From Isochrysis galbana (Eukaryota; Haptophyta; Isochrysidales; Isochrysidaceae), in contig CM030940.1 of assembly GCA_018136815.1 (NCBI GenBank), positions 3,094,601 to 3,158,600 of the forward strand: a DNA stretch of 64,000 bases, in the 5' to 3' direction. Below the pieces are notes generated by a model. The model did no database searches. It worked only from the letters and a program-made list of their open reading frames with translations, and was not told the origin of the DNA. Positions 1 through 10,048 of the stretch are shown one piece after another. A program made the position numbers and the translations under genes. Position 1 is the first letter of the stretch; each line of letters opens with the position of its first letter.

Positions 1-2
1 TG

Positions 3-555
3 CTCCTGTGCTCGAGTTGCTTCCATCTCGACCTCCATTATCCATGCGATGCTGTCACTTACACCCACGAGCTCAATAAGAAGCTTCTCGAGTCGTGGCG
101 TTCCGCCCTCGAAAGTACCCAAGAAGCTCAACGTGAGTCAATGCGCTCCGCCTCTCAAAATCTAAACTCGGTGTCACCTTCATTCAAACCAAGAGATAGA
201 GTTTGTCGTCGAATCCCTGGCCACGCCAACAAACTTCAGTATCTCTACTTCGGTCTCCGGTCCCTACCGAGTAGAAGAAGCATTCTCGGCCACTCGTTAC
301 CGTCTACGCGATCTCGGACATCGTCAAGTCAAGGATGAAGTTCACATTTCCAATCTTCGTCCGTACTTCACCATCACCGATTCATCTCCGCTCACCGATG
401 ATGAGTACGTGGTCGAAGAGTTACTCGATCGCAAGGGCGATGGAGTTTCACTCAAGTATCTCATCAAATGGCGCGGCTATCCTCGTTCTGAAGCTACTTG
501 GGAGTCTCGAATTGAGTTGCTTCGGCGTTGTGCTGATCTAGCTAGTTGTAGTTGA
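3..555 (+). pseudogene. Ty3/gypsy (chromovirus) integrase C-terminal remnant with chromodomain
   Basis: The reading frame starting at base 3 resembles the linker after a Ty3/gypsy integrase core (WRSALESTQEAQRES). At about base 255-262 the frame shifts, because a 7-base near-duplication (GGTCTCCGGTCCC) sits where the sequence should read straight on. The second frame (PYRVEEAFSATRYRLRDLG) runs into a chromodomain at about 397-520: EYVVEELLDRKGDG, then LKYLIKWRGYP and ATWESR. Chromodomains at the integrase C-terminus define chromoviruses and are thought to bias insertion towards marked chromatin. A stop follows the chromodomain. The upstream pol is outside the window. The frame break makes it a pseudogene. 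A second remnant of the same kind lies at 45190-45660. Confidence 0.8.
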
Positions 556-748
556 GTCGTACGACACCACTTTCGACAGCCGTCCGGTTCAACCTCCGGC
601 TAACTCCAATTTAGACTCCTCTTCAAGTCCAAGTTCAAGTTCGCAATCCAATCAAGTACCTCGTCAAATTCAAGAGTCAAGTCGTAATCCGTAATCCTAA
701 TCCTCCTGACAGGACTCCTGACTCCTGACATGATCAGCCTTGCTCTAA
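556..748 (+). other. Non-coding tail downstream of the gypsy remnant
   Basis: Rich in CAAGT/TCAAGT and CCTGACTCCT repeats and without an open frame. It is probably the region between pol and the 3' LTR. It ends in the first copy of an 18-bp direct repeat (731-748). Confidence 0.4.
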
Positions 749-1582
749 AAAAAAAACATTCTTGAAGGTGCCCGCTATGCTGCTATTGACTCACACCCCT
801 CCGGTATCGCACACGCCATCGCCTATACCCCACACTCTCACTCCAGCCCCCGCTACCCCCCCCCCAGGGGGGGCTGGCCCGCGTGCACTACGACGGGCCA
901 TATGGGGGCGGGGCGGGCTGGGGCAGGCCTGTTGGTTCAATTCTGCAGACAAACGTAAACGCGCTCGTCGCTTACCTTACTTCATCTCTTACTTTCGTGG
1001 CCCCCGCCTTCTGGGTCTTCTTCGTCTGGCGCCGCGTTTCCGCGGTGCCCGTCTGTCGCGTAGGGTGTCTTCCTGTAAACATACGTAAATTGGCGAAAGT
1101 CTTACCATTTCTGGGGTCAAAGTGTGTCGTTTTTTTTGTCGTTCTTTTCTCGTTGTTCTCTTCGTTCTCTTACGGGCGTGTGCCGCATGCGCGCGCCATG
1201 GCCCCCCTCTGAGGGGACCCTCGGGTCCCCTCAGAGGGCCAGCTGGGCCTGCTCAGGGGGCAGTGGAGGCTGGGGCTGGGCCCCTGCCTCCTCTGCCTCT
1301 CCCTCGCTGGCCTCGCTGGCCCTGGGAGCAATCCTGGCGGCGTGGCTGGTCTGTGGTACAGTGCTGGAGGGGGGTGTCAGTACGATGGGGAGCCAGTGTG
1401 GGCGAGTGAGCGCGGCGCGCGGCGCGCGCTCGGGGAGAGACTGGGCAGAAATGATGTCAGCTCAGCCCCTGCCAACAGGCAGGGGCTGAGGTTGTGTGGG
1501 CAGGCCCACCCATGGGGTGTCTGCGGTGGAGGAAGGGGGGAACGCGGCCCCCATGACCCTACCAGTTTTACTGGTAGTTTTT
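749..1582. mobile_element. Inserted GC-rich element flanked by an 18-bp direct repeat
   Basis: TGATCAGCCTTGCTCTAA occurs at 731-748 and again at 1583-1600, as expected for a target-site duplication. The 834 bp between begin with a run of A and end with a hairpin. The inner part (about 1195-1575) belongs to a GC-rich family also seen at 51240-51655 (+) and 29336-29585 (-). Short frames through it are shared repeat sequence, and I find no gene in it. Confidence 0.55.
1559..1582 (+). other. Stem-loop followed by a T run at an element end
   Basis: CTACCAG-TTTTA-CTGGTAG is a perfect 7-bp stem followed by six T. The homologous family member has CCTACTT-ATA-AAAGTAGG at 51635-51655. The arms differ in sequence but still pair, so the hairpin seems conserved as structure. 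A Pol III stop or a retroposon 3' end would both fit. Confidence 0.5.
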
Positions 1583-1618
1583 TGATCAGCCTTGCTCTAA
1601 CACAGGGGTGCCTTCGGA

Positions 1619-1660
1619 TAGTAGGTGTGTAGCCCTGAATCTTCAGATTTTTTTTCGCGC
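1619..1660 (+). repeat. Retroposon-like 3' tail, copy 1
   Basis: TAGTAGGTGTGTAGCCCTG leads to a TCTTCAGAT box and a T run. The same tail occurs at 14178-14207 (+), 26065-26093 (+) and 44524-44552 (-). A shared 3' end with a T-rich tail suggests a SINE-like or non-LTR family. Confidence 0.6.
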
Positions 1661-1879
1661 GCGACCCCCCCCCCCCCCGGACCAAATAATCACCCCGTGA
1701 AAATACCGACCCCCACCCCCGAACCGAAAATGACACCCTAAAATCGGCCAAAACCCGACCCCCCTGATTTTTTTAAATCGCGGACTCGTAGAGTACTCTA
1801 TGCCATTTCCAAGGCTAGGAGTAGGCAACAGCGCGGGAAAAAGGTGCGTGGGGCCGTCAGGCCCGGTCGAGCGGCCAGC

Positions 1880-2732
1880 ATGTCGACGAGGGCCCTCGCC
1901 GATGGTGTGATGGAGCTGAGCAGGGCGCTGACAGAACATTCACGCCAGCTCAAGGAGAGGGGCGTCGAACGACAACGGCTCGAGGGCGTTCAGGCCGAGT
2001 TCCATAGGCACTTGAGATGGCAGCAGCAGCGCATCCAGGCGCTGCAGCACGACATCAAGCGGCTCAAGAATGAGAGCGCGTGGCTTCGCGAGAAGGCGGG
2101 CGAGGTCGAGCAGGATACCACCATTGTCTCACACGAGATCCGGCAATGTCGGACAGAAATGGAACAGGTGCACATAAGGGGGAGGTCGATTGCCAGCACT
2201 GGCTGGTGGTGGTATGTTCACCTCAACGTCTTTGCATTGCTTATCCCCCATCGCTCGTCTCCTCATCGCAGATCAGGCGCGAGCGGGAGGAGCTTCGATC
2301 AGAACTGGGGACCGTCGAAGCCGAGGTATGTGGCAGCGCACCCATGCCCGGCTTCCTTGAAGCAGAGTACGCCTGCCGCCAACGCTGTGCTTATTGCATC
2401 TCTCATGTTGTGCTCGTTCTACAGATCAAACTCGAGGAAGATTGCTCAAGCGCGTTGCGTAGCATGAATGCTCAGGGCCACAAAGCTCACATCTTGCACT
2501 CACGTGAACGGGATAAGTACAAGGTCCGTTGGAACATTTCCCCCACCTATTATCTCGCCTATGGCATTCATGTCTGGGGCTCACTGCGTATTCGCTCATC
2601 CTTACACCTCCTATGTTTACTCCTTTGTGCCCTCAGGCGGTCGCTGACATGGCAAAACTCGAAGCCTTTCGCCTCATTGATAGAATCGAAGAGCTCGCAT
2701 ATCAGCTGAATGGCCTCGCAACGAATCAATAA
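1880..2732 (+). CDS. Hypothetical coiled-coil protein, four exons, 178 aa
   Basis: Exons 1880-2167, 2272-2325, 2425-2523 and 2637-2732 join in phase 0 at every junction. Donors are GTGCAC, GTATGT and GTCCGT, and each intron ends in a pyrimidine-rich stretch plus CAG. The ATG at 1880 is the first in the frame that gives an uninterrupted coiled coil. The product is almost wholly charged heptad-like helix (LREKAGEVEQD, RREREELRSELGTVEAE, IDRIEELAYQL), with no signal peptide or membrane segment. Size and composition resemble small cytoskeletal or ciliary coiled-coil proteins, but I recognise no family. The gene begins about 230 bp after a retroposon tail. The four-exon phase agreement makes it convincing as a gene; the function is unknown. 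Confidence 0.75.
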
Positions 2733-3410
2733 ATGGAACATTCGTGCACAAATTGGTGTAACCGCGAACAACCCATATGCTGGAACCTCTATTGTCTAGA
2801 GATTCGTTGCGGGAGGCCTCCATTCCTCAGCTGGTATGATTGTGAACCCAGCTCAAGGGGAAAACGCACCAAAAGGCAAAGACAGTGAAGGGGATTCTCT
2901 TCCTCACTCTATTACACGCCACGCCTCGACTCGCATCTGACATCACGGATAAGAGGTGCAAGTCAGGGTGTTGTTCAGGGATTGCTCGTTTGACTTTGAG
3001 GGAAAGGATTTCTCCTTGCTCGCTATTCAGGAGGCTGGCTGTAAACTTAGACTCGGACTGAGAAAGGCATGCGCGAAGCAGTGCATCGCCCTTGCTGATA
3101 TTGAATCCACGGATGCCGTGATATCATGTTGGTTGCTGTTTTACTATGGCCACTTGCCAATCGAACAAAAAATGGAAGGCAACTTGTCTACTCATCTGGC
3201 TGCGCTTCCGGACTTTGATTTGAGTTTTGTGGTGCGCAGCTCGTCGGCAGAAGGGCCGCCGGCGCAGGATGAGGCCAGCCACGAGGACCAGCACGACACG
3301 GCCAAATGGCGCGCGAATCCGCCCAGAAAATATGCGTGAGATTTCTCGAAACTGTTGTAAAATTGCCGGAGCTCTGTGCGGAAAGACTTTTGCTAGAGGT
3401 GGACGAGACT
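2733..3410 (+). other. Intergenic stretch with one unsupported open frame
   Basis: A frame open from 2956 to 3339 lacks an upstream ATG (first Met late, at KMEGNLSTHL) and resembles no family I know. It has fairly normal amino-acid composition (RDCSFDFEGKDFSLLAIQ), so it could be an exon of an undetected gene. Confidence 0.25.
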
Positions 3411-3900
3411 GGGTTGAAAAAAAACCTTTCAATATTCTCACCATGCACGCGGCCTTGGACGTATCCCTGGCAGCCACGCCCGCTCTCCTTCCCACTCCCT
3501 CCTCCTGCCTTGCGGCTCGTCCCCTCGTGCTCTAAGGCAAGGCCGCTAGGGATTGGTAGGGGGCAGTTATCCAGATAACTTAGTTAACTGCCACTAACTG
3601 CCCTTATCTAACTGCCCCGTGATGCGTCCGTCAAGCAAGTAACTCAGTGCAACTCAGGTAACTGCCGTCCGTGCAGTGTGGCGCGCCGGCCAGCCGCCGG
3701 CATTGACGGGCCGAAGCCATTAGCTCTTATTTGTATTTGGCATTTGGCTGTTTCTCAATCTTAAAAAAAATTCTTGATATTCTTGGCACACGCGCGGCCC
3801 TGCACATCATTCCCGTAGCCCCGCCCTCTTCCCTTACCACTCCTCCCATCTGCCTTGCGGCTTGTCCTTGTCCCCTCGTGCTCTACTTACTTAGGGGCTC
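3410..3900 (+). repeat. Two copies of a dispersed repeat (CAATATTCTC...CCTTGCGGCTCGTCC)
   Basis: Both copies run from an A-rich stretch and (C)AATATTCTC through a pyrimidine-rich block to CTTGCGGCTCGTCC and CTCGTGCTCTA. Further copies are at 28905-29070 (+), 49833-49985 (+) and 52455-52590 (-). Between the two copies (3545-3720) is a TAACTGCC-rich simple repeat. Confidence 0.65.
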
Positions 3901-4165
3901 GGTGCGTGGGGGCTTCCGGTCGTGGGCGGCTTGTACCGATCCCTAGAGGCCAGAGGTCTAGTTCTCTACTCCCTCCTGCGCCTTCGGGCTATCGGCTAAC
4001 TCTTTGGCTTTTTATGTTATTAGTGTTTGTGGGTTTGGAATGTCGAGCGGTGTGATGATTGCGTGGCGCGTGGGCCCGGGTCGGAGAAGTCGTCTGCGTC
4101 TAGGCGAGTCTTTCTGCCATCTGCCATCCCAAGCGCGCACGCGCCAACAGCGCTAGATTCGTGCC
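3901..4165. other. Spacer without recognisable gene
   Basis: No conserved frame or repeat was recognised between the dispersed repeat and the inverted-repeat element. Confidence 0.4.
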
Positions 4166-4910
4166 AGGTGTCGTTCCGTCAATTGTGGGACATCAGTCGA
4201 ATTGAGCGATCGAATGTCCACAGTTTTAAACTTAAAATTAAATGCAGACTAGCCTTTTTCTCTCTGCTTCCCCCCGCGGTGCGTGTTCCCCCTCGGGGGG
4301 ACGCCGTGTTAGCGCTATTCCCCTGCGTCTCCTCTACGATCGACAACTACACTCGTTTTGCGAGATTTCGCACGGATGACAATCACATCGGTGCACGCCG
4401 TGCATGGGCACGGCGCGATGTGCATCGGTCCCCCCGCGGAGACGCCGTGCGTGCGCATGTCAACTTTTTCCCTCTGCGTACCCCCTAAGGCCCACAAGCG
4501 ATGTTTCTTTGCGCAGCACATGTGATGACTTGCAATCACATTGTGCACGCCGTGCGTGGGCATCGATCCCCCCGCGGAGACGCCGTGCGTGCGCATGTCA
4601 ACTTTTTCCCTCTGCGTACCCCCTAAGGCCCACAACTACGTAAACTGGCCATGTTTCTTTGCGCAGCACATGTGATGACTTGCAATCACATTGTGCACGC
4701 CGTGCGTGGGCACGGCGCGATGTGCATCGGCCTCCCCGCGCGGGGGCGCCGTGCGTGCGCATGGCAACTTCCAGGAAGGCACACGCCGTGCGTTCACTCT
4801 TTCCGCGGGGGAACTCTGGACGCGGAGGGCGGTCGGGAACCGTGGGGGCACCCCCTGGGACCGGGAAAGTATTACCGTATATTGCGAAAACACTAACGTA
4901 AACAACTGGC
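4166..4910 (+). mobile_element. Inverted-repeat (MITE-like) element end with an expanded internal tandem repeat
   Basis: The left terminus AGGTGTCGTTCCGTCAA...GTCCACAGTT matches both terminal inverted repeats of the complete element at 35331-35648. Inside, a unit of about 145-158 bp (GTGCACGCCGTGC, GATGTGCATCGG, CCCCGCGGAGACGCCGTGC) occurs three times, from about 4380, 4524 and 4682. The complete element has it once. No right terminus is found, so this copy is expanded and 3'-truncated. The last part (4750-4910) recurs at 51655-51815. Confidence 0.65.
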
Positions 4911-4934
4911 AGGCCTTTTGGTCTCCCCCCCCCG

Positions 4935-5112
4935 GCCGAAGCAGCGCGCGCGGCCTCCCTGCCTCCCTGGAACCAGCTTCTCCGCTAAAGAGGGAACTGG
5001 GGAAGGGGGAGGGGGTTGCTAGGGGTTAAGGTTGGGTAGTAGGGAGGTTCACTAGCAAGCTGCCTCACGCCGCACACGTACTACGAATTTTTAATAAGAT
5101 TTTTTTATGAGG
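4935..5112 (+). repeat. Dispersed repeat segment, copy 1
   Basis: GCAGCGCGCGCGGCCTCC through TTAAAGAGGGAACTGGGG-type sequence and GGTTGGGTAGTAGGGAGG is nearly identical to 50953-51120, where it cuts off the LINE endonuclease frame. Confidence 0.7.
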
Positions 5113-5787
5113 CGAGAATTTCAAACGTTTTTTTTTCGGGCCATGATTAACCCTATGCAGGCCCTAGGGCTAGGGCCACATGCCACATGCGAGGCGAGAA
5201 TATTACGACCGTGTAGATGACAAATGATTTGACCTCGGATGGCCACTCTTGCGACCGCTCGCGTCGCGTGTCACACGAGTCTACACGCATGCACATACGC
5301 GCAACAACAACACGGCACACGTCTATCACACGCACCCGCCGGCACAACAACAGCCCGCTATTCCTTGCGGAGGATGGCCAATATAGCACTTATCCTACGG
5401 TGAATTGAACACATTGAAACTCGTTTTCACCACCCTGAATAACTGGTTGAGCGTGAGAGGCCACCCCCCCCTGACGGATATAACTAGATGCACCTCTCGC
5501 GTCTCAGTGACTCGAGCGGATGAACAAGAGAGTGCTTGCACGACAACGCTGGAGTCCTCTAGGGGGAGATAGCATGCGCAAAAATTCGGTCCAGCTAGAA
5601 CGCCACGACTACTTGGTCCCAAATGATCGAAGCCCTAGAAGCCGGAACTGGCCAGTGACGCCGCCAAAGACGCGTCGAATCAGCGTTCCGTGTCGGGGCG
5701 CTAGGTTGGCCAAGACGCACCAACTCATGGTGGCCAAAGATAACACCATCAGTACAACAAGCCTTGTAAAAGCGTAATTTGTCCGGC
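5113..5787. other. Intergenic, nothing recognised
   Basis: Mixed-composition sequence with only short frames; the 3' flank of the SEC62 gene. Confidence 0.5.
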
Positions 5788-7009
5788 TCAAAACCTCCTG
5801 TGTTCCTCATCATCCGGCGCCGCAAAGGGGTCGCGTTCGTCTCCAGTCCTGCAAGGCAGGCGGGGAACAAGCGATGGGCCGGGGTGGTGAGGGCCAAACA
5901 GGTCAATAAGGGACGTACGCCAAGCGCACATGCGTGGCAAGCGCACTTGGTGTCATTGGTGGGCTCCGGAGCCGCGAGCCCCTTGAAATAATACTGCAGA
6001 TCGTCGCGCTTGGCGACAAAATCAGGCACGTTTTCGCCATCAAAGAAGCCCATCTGCAGGCACCAGAGGGCGCCAATCCCGAAAATGATGATGATGTTGA
6101 TGAGGCCGAACTGCCACTTAGGCGCATCATCTTCCGCCTCGCTCGCCTTCTTGCGAACCACCTTCTTCCCATCATTGCTATCACCACTCTTGCCATCCTT
6201 CGAGTCCTTCTTCTTGGACTTTTTCCTGAGATACTCGTTGTATTCCTCGTCAGAATCCTCGTAGATAATGATCGGGTCACCCTTACCAAAGATGGGCATG
6301 AAAGAGCCGGCGAATGTCTGATTGTCATCGAACAAGTTCGGAAAGAGCCAGATGCCTCGGAAACCAATGATCCACATCAGGATGAAAAGCATGAGACGCA
6401 CGATGCAGAGTATGCCAAAGGTAGTGAGGAAGGTGACCGAACACCACCACACACCGATCTTCATCCACAAGGGCCAGATCTGGATCATGCAGAGACCAAG
6501 TGCACCAAGAAGCATTGCGCCTGTCAAAAAGTAGAGCTTTGTCTTGGAGCCCTCATATACCCAGGTATACACACCATCCTCCTCGAACGGTCCCGACACC
6601 AGCTCCAGTTCCCACCGTCGAGAGTGTGCATGCGTCACGCGTTGCGAGCGGTGGAAGTACCCTTGCGACAGCAGAGTCTGGCCAACCTTGGCTGCATCCG
6701 CACGCGACTTGATGGGCGTCGCCTGCGCCAACTTCCCTTTGTACTTCGGGCCGACGAGCGCGTCGATCAGCTTGGAGCCCTTGAAGTACTCGACGCGCTG
6801 TTTGATGATAGAGTGCAGGAACGGGATGAGCTCAGCCGCCCCAGGTGCGAGCGCACGTCCATTGTGTCGCAAGTCTCCTGGGCGCAGCAAAGGCTCACCT
6901 TCTCGTACTGGACCGCTTCCTTGGTCCGGAGTCCGCTGGTCTTCTCGTTGCGAAGGAAGTCGGCAATATTGCGGGTGACCGGGTCATCCGCCAGCCCGGG
7001 CTCAGGCAT
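5788..7009 (-). CDS. SEC62: SEC62-like ER protein translocation component, three exons, 340 aa
   Basis: Sec62 is an ER membrane protein that works with the Sec61 channel in post-translational protein import. Exons are 7009-6899, 6797-5947 and 5848-5788. The introns are 101 bp (GTGAGC...CAG) and 98 bp (GTGCGC...CAG), and the splices restore one frame. Residues 1-120 form the cytosolic N-domain (RNIADFLRN, RVEYFKGSKLIDAL, YEGSKTKLYF). Two long hydrophobic segments follow at about 125-148 and 153-180, as in the family. Next comes a charged lysine-rich stretch (RKKSKKKDSKDGK, about 228-255) and a third hydrophobic segment at about 266-286, which is additional to the classic two. The C-terminus is acidic (FAAPDDEEHRRF). 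Without the second splice the frame runs to 5595 with implausible sequence, so I prefer the spliced end. The start at 7009 is the first ATG of the exon that fits the family N-terminus. Confidence 0.88.
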
Positions 7010-7615
7010 CTGTGCCGAGGGAAGTAGGGTAGGATAGGCGGCAGCAGTCAGACAGCGGTGGACGGGCGGTGGTCGTCGGCCCAGGCTCACACTCTCGTAA
7101 GGCTGAGCGAGGCGGCGCGCGCGCTCGCTCTAGCTTGGTACGGGGCGTACCTGACCCCGCCGCATCTGTTGCCTGCGCTGCGCCATGAAAGGGAGAGAGA
7201 GTAGGAGGAAAAGGAAAGAGAAAGGAGCGAGAGGGAGCGGCCGAGCCGGAGGCGAGGAGAGCGTCCTCGTGCGGGGGAGGGGTGGCGACTAGACGGGTGT
7301 GGGGGGAGGGGAGGAGGGGGTCGAGGATAGAGGAGAGAGTGCCGACGAGACAGGGAAGTCGGCCCGAGGGGTCGAGGCGCCGTACTGAGGCGGGGGAGCT
7401 GCACACAGAGCCGCCAGGGGAGGTTCTGCTTCTCTTCACTGAGCTGAGAGAGTCTGGGAGGGAGGGGGGGCGAAGAAGGGGAGATTCTTTTGTAGAAGGA
7501 GTTGGGAGGGAGAGGCCCTTCTTAGACCTCTGATCAGTGATTGGGCTTGACCTTGATTGACCAGACTTGCCGGCAAGTAAAGTATGCAAGTATGCAAGTT
7601 GGGTAGTTAATTGAT
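7010..7615 (-). other. SEC62 5' flank
   Basis: On the sense strand of SEC62 this is a C/T-rich stretch (plus strand G/A-rich with AGAGAGAGTAGGAGG-like tracts), probably holding the 5'UTR and promoter. No TATA box or other motif was identified. Confidence 0.4.
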
Positions 7616-7790
7616 AGGGCGGTCAAACAGGGACTTTTAACTACTAGTAAGGGTTGAGCTGCATTTTTTGACCGTGGGGCGATGGCCGATAAAAAAGCTC
7701 CGGGGGGGGGCGACCTGACGACCTGACGCTACGAAAATCTTCGCCAAGAAATGGTGTGCGATTCTCCCCCCCTCCGTAGGCCCAGATAGA
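7616..7790 (+). mobile_element. Mobile-element terminus of the AGGGCGGTCAAACA family, copy 1
   Basis: Begins with the 14-mer AGGGCGGTCAAACA, then a TTTTAACTACTA stretch and ATTTTTTGACCGTG. An inner box, AAAATCTTCGCCAAGAAATGG, recurs at 21066-21090 beside the second copy. No opposite end was found. Confidence 0.6.
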
Positions 7791-7793
7791 AAT

Positions 7794-7925
7794 ATGCAGG
7801 ATATGTTTTGCATATTTTGGCCCATTTTCGGGGATTTTGCATATCTCTGCATATTTTGCATATTTGCTGCATATTTGGGGGGGTATCTTTGCATATCTTG
7901 CATATTTGGGGGGGGGGGGGGGGGC
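7794..7925 (+). repeat. Short tandem repeat built on TTTGCATAT, ending in poly-G
   Basis: GCATATTT/TTGCATAT units recur about ten times in 110 bp in AT-rich sequence inside a GC-rich genome, followed by about 16 G. Both strands read TGCATA-like octamers. Confidence 0.7.
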
Positions 7926-8421
7926 TCGCCCCCCCTGGTATTCCCGTTACTTGTGTGTGTCACGCGTCACGCGCGATGGGCGAGTGTGCCGCCCCTACCT
8001 ACCCCACCTCATCTCTCCTCTCTCCACACACACACCTCCTCCTCCTTGCCCTACTCCTGAGCTGAGCACTCGCGCCTGCACCCTCCACAGACACTCGCCG
8101 GCGCACTCGCGCAGAGTCGAGCCGCGGGGTCATCCATGGTCATGGCGACATGGATGATCCTGCGGCCACGAGCACAACAGTCGCACACGGCCATCGTGGT
8201 ATGTACCTCCCTCCATCCAGGACCAAGTGTCTGCGTCTCTCATGTTGCGGTTCAATCGCAATAAGCGCAAGCACGAGCGGGGATGAGAGTGATACTTCTC
8301 AATCTAAAATGTCGTTGTTAAACAACTGCTTATGGCTAACTAATTAAGCATTTATGTTTATGTGTGTGGGTTAGTGGGTTATGGTATGGGTATGGGCAAA
8401 ACTATTGTTATAGTTTGACCT
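7926..8421. other. Intergenic, nothing recognised
   Basis: Contains CCTCCTCCT/CACACACA simple sequence and an AT-rich stretch (8300-8410) but no convincing gene. Confidence 0.4.
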
Positions 8422-9465
8422 ATGGAGCGTGCCGCGACCGCTCCCGAGCCCCAGGCGACCCTCGCCACCGCGCCCCACCTGGGACGCCCCATGCCGCCCG
8501 AGGCGGCTCGTCAGAAAGCCCTCTCAAAGCCCATCCAGCCCATCCAAACCACACCCGCGCAAGCGCGCGGGGTGGCGAGCACTGGCACCGAACAGGTTCC
8601 CACCATGGCTCTGCGTAGCATGCAGGGGGTCTTGGAGACCCCCTCCAACAGTGGGAAACCCCCCCACCCCAAGAGCACCCCATGTGGGAGGGCAGCTCAG
8701 CTGCCCTCCCCATCGTGGAAACCTCTACCATCAGTGCACCCAACATGGGAGGGCACTTCACAACCATCAATCTCCTACGGAGAGCACCCTGCTAAGTCTC
8801 TGTTTTCCATGTTGACTCACTTCTCGTTTTCACCCCACTCCTTTGGGCCACAAGAACCTACAACTCAGTGCCCTGCCTTGGGCACTCTTTCAACACTTGA
8901 CTCCCTCTCCCACTCTCCCTTCCCTCTACAACCAAACCAAACAGCACGAACCCCCTTGCCCTCTGTTCAAAGCACCAAAAATTTCAACTCAAGACCCATG
9001 CCCATGCTGATACACTTCTCGTTTTCACCCCACTCTTGTGGGCCACAATCACCTACAACTCAGTGCCCTGCCTTGGGCCCTCTTCCAACGACACTTCACT
9101 CCCTCTCCCACTCCCTCCTGCAACTACAACCAACACAAGAAGCACAACCCCCCTCGCCCTCTGTTTCAAGCACCAAAAAATTCGACTCAAGACAAGAGGG
9201 AGGATATGTCTTGAGGCGGCGTCGCTGCCCATGCCTAGCGCAAGGACTGGAGGACTCAGGCTCAGGCTCGGAGGAAGAGGGGGAGCCATTCTCCCCAACG
9301 CCTTCCTCAGAGGCCCCAGTGTCCCCGTCGGAAGGAATGGCATTCTGCTCCTCCCGCATTGGGCTGGGAGGAGAGGAAGATGTGAGAGGTGCCGGGCTTC
9401 GAGTCCGAGTCGCTCGAGACCGGACAGCCCCACGCGGCATAACGCAGCCGGAGCGGAGCCAGTGA
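8422..9465 (+). CDS. Doubtful proline/serine-rich ORF with internal duplication, 347 aa
   Basis: The ATG frame is open for 347 codons, but the protein is low-complexity Pro/Ser/Thr-rich and matches no family I know. A segment of about 65 residues is duplicated (HFSFSPHS..GPQ.PTTQCPA, near residues 132 and 197), mirrored by a DNA repeat of about 197 bp at 8806 and 9003. It may be a repeat-derived open frame and not a gene, or a fast-evolving disordered protein. There is no signal peptide or membrane segment. Confidence 0.3.
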   Translation: MERAATAPEPQATLATAPHLGRPMPPEAARQKALSKPIQPIQTTPAQARGVASTGTEQVPTMALRSMQGVLETPSNSGKPPHPKSTPCGRAAQLPSPSWKPLPSVHPTWEGTSQPSISYGEHPAKSLFSMLTHFSFSPHSFGPQEPTTQCPALGTLSTLDSLSHSPFPLQPNQTARTPLPSVQSTKNFNSRPMPMLIHFSFSPHSCGPQSPTTQCPALGPLPTTLHSLSHSLLQLQPTQEAQPPSPSVSSTKKFDSRQEGGYVLRRRRCPCLAQGLEDSGSGSEEEGEPFSPTPSSEAPVSPSEGMAFCSSRIGLGGEEDVRGAGLRVRVARDRTAPRGITQPERSQ

Positions 9466-10048
9466 GTGTGAGACACTGGCGGAGCGGCCGTGCGCGGCCT
9501 GCTTTCCCAAGGGAGAGGGCTCTGTCGCTGACGAGGGCACCGCGGAGCGGCGGCGTGACGGCAGCGAAAGAGCGAAGTCCGGAGAGAGAAGTCCAGAGCT
9601 TCGACGCAGTGTGAACGGGGGTTACTGTGAAACACCACATAACAAAACACGACTTATGTTGAAACAGGGGGAGGGGGCTCTTCCGCCAGAGCCGACCGAC
9701 TCTCGGCGGCGGACATTGCCCGGCGCGCGGGCGCGCCCACGCCCCCTTATTTTCGCCCTAGAGTACTCTCCCGCCCCTCCCGCGGCCACCTGCCTATCAC
9801 CTTAAGGCAGTCGATCGGCGTCCCCCCCCCCCCCCCTCCCCCCCCGTCTCCCCGCCCCCGCCCGTCCCGTCCCGCGTCCCGCACACGGCGCCCATCCCGC
9901 CGTGGGCTGACGACTGACAACCCGTCAACACGACGCGCCGCCTTGCCGCCCACCGAGTAGCAGCATCAGTGGGCTCAGGATCATCCTTAAGGGTGGTTTC
10001 CCCGCACGAAAAGCTTGCGAGTCTTGACAGGGAGGGCGCGGCGCGCGT
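9466..10048. other. Intergenic, C-rich, with poly-C tract
   Basis: Holds a C run of roughly 30 with few interruptions (about 9821-9845). This is presumably the 5' region of the sulfotransferase gene. No motif was identified. Confidence 0.4.

Noticed and set aside
1195-1580. Several frames over 90 codons in the GC-rich repeat
   Set aside because: All three plus frames and the minus strand are open because of composition; copies at 29.4 and 51.4 kb do not preserve one frame.
749-1582. Helitron interpretation because of the 3' hairpin
   Set aside because: Helitrons make no target duplication and end in CTRR; here an 18-bp duplication flanks the insert.
1559-1582. Bacterial-type intrinsic terminator
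   Set aside because: Hairpin plus T run fits in shape, but the genome is eukaryotic with spliceosomal introns.
5595-5787. Long minus-strand extension of the SEC62 frame past 5788
   Set aside because: The splice at 5946/5849 gives an acidic C-terminus ending at 5788, while the unspliced frame yields Cys/Pro-rich sequence untypical of the family.
5934-7037. 367-codon frame on the plus strand opposite SEC62
   Set aside because: Shadow of the SEC62 coding strand; no domain, and composition follows the complementary codons.
7794-7925. CRISPR array or origin repeats
   Set aside because: Units are contiguous, imperfect and too short, with no unique spacers.
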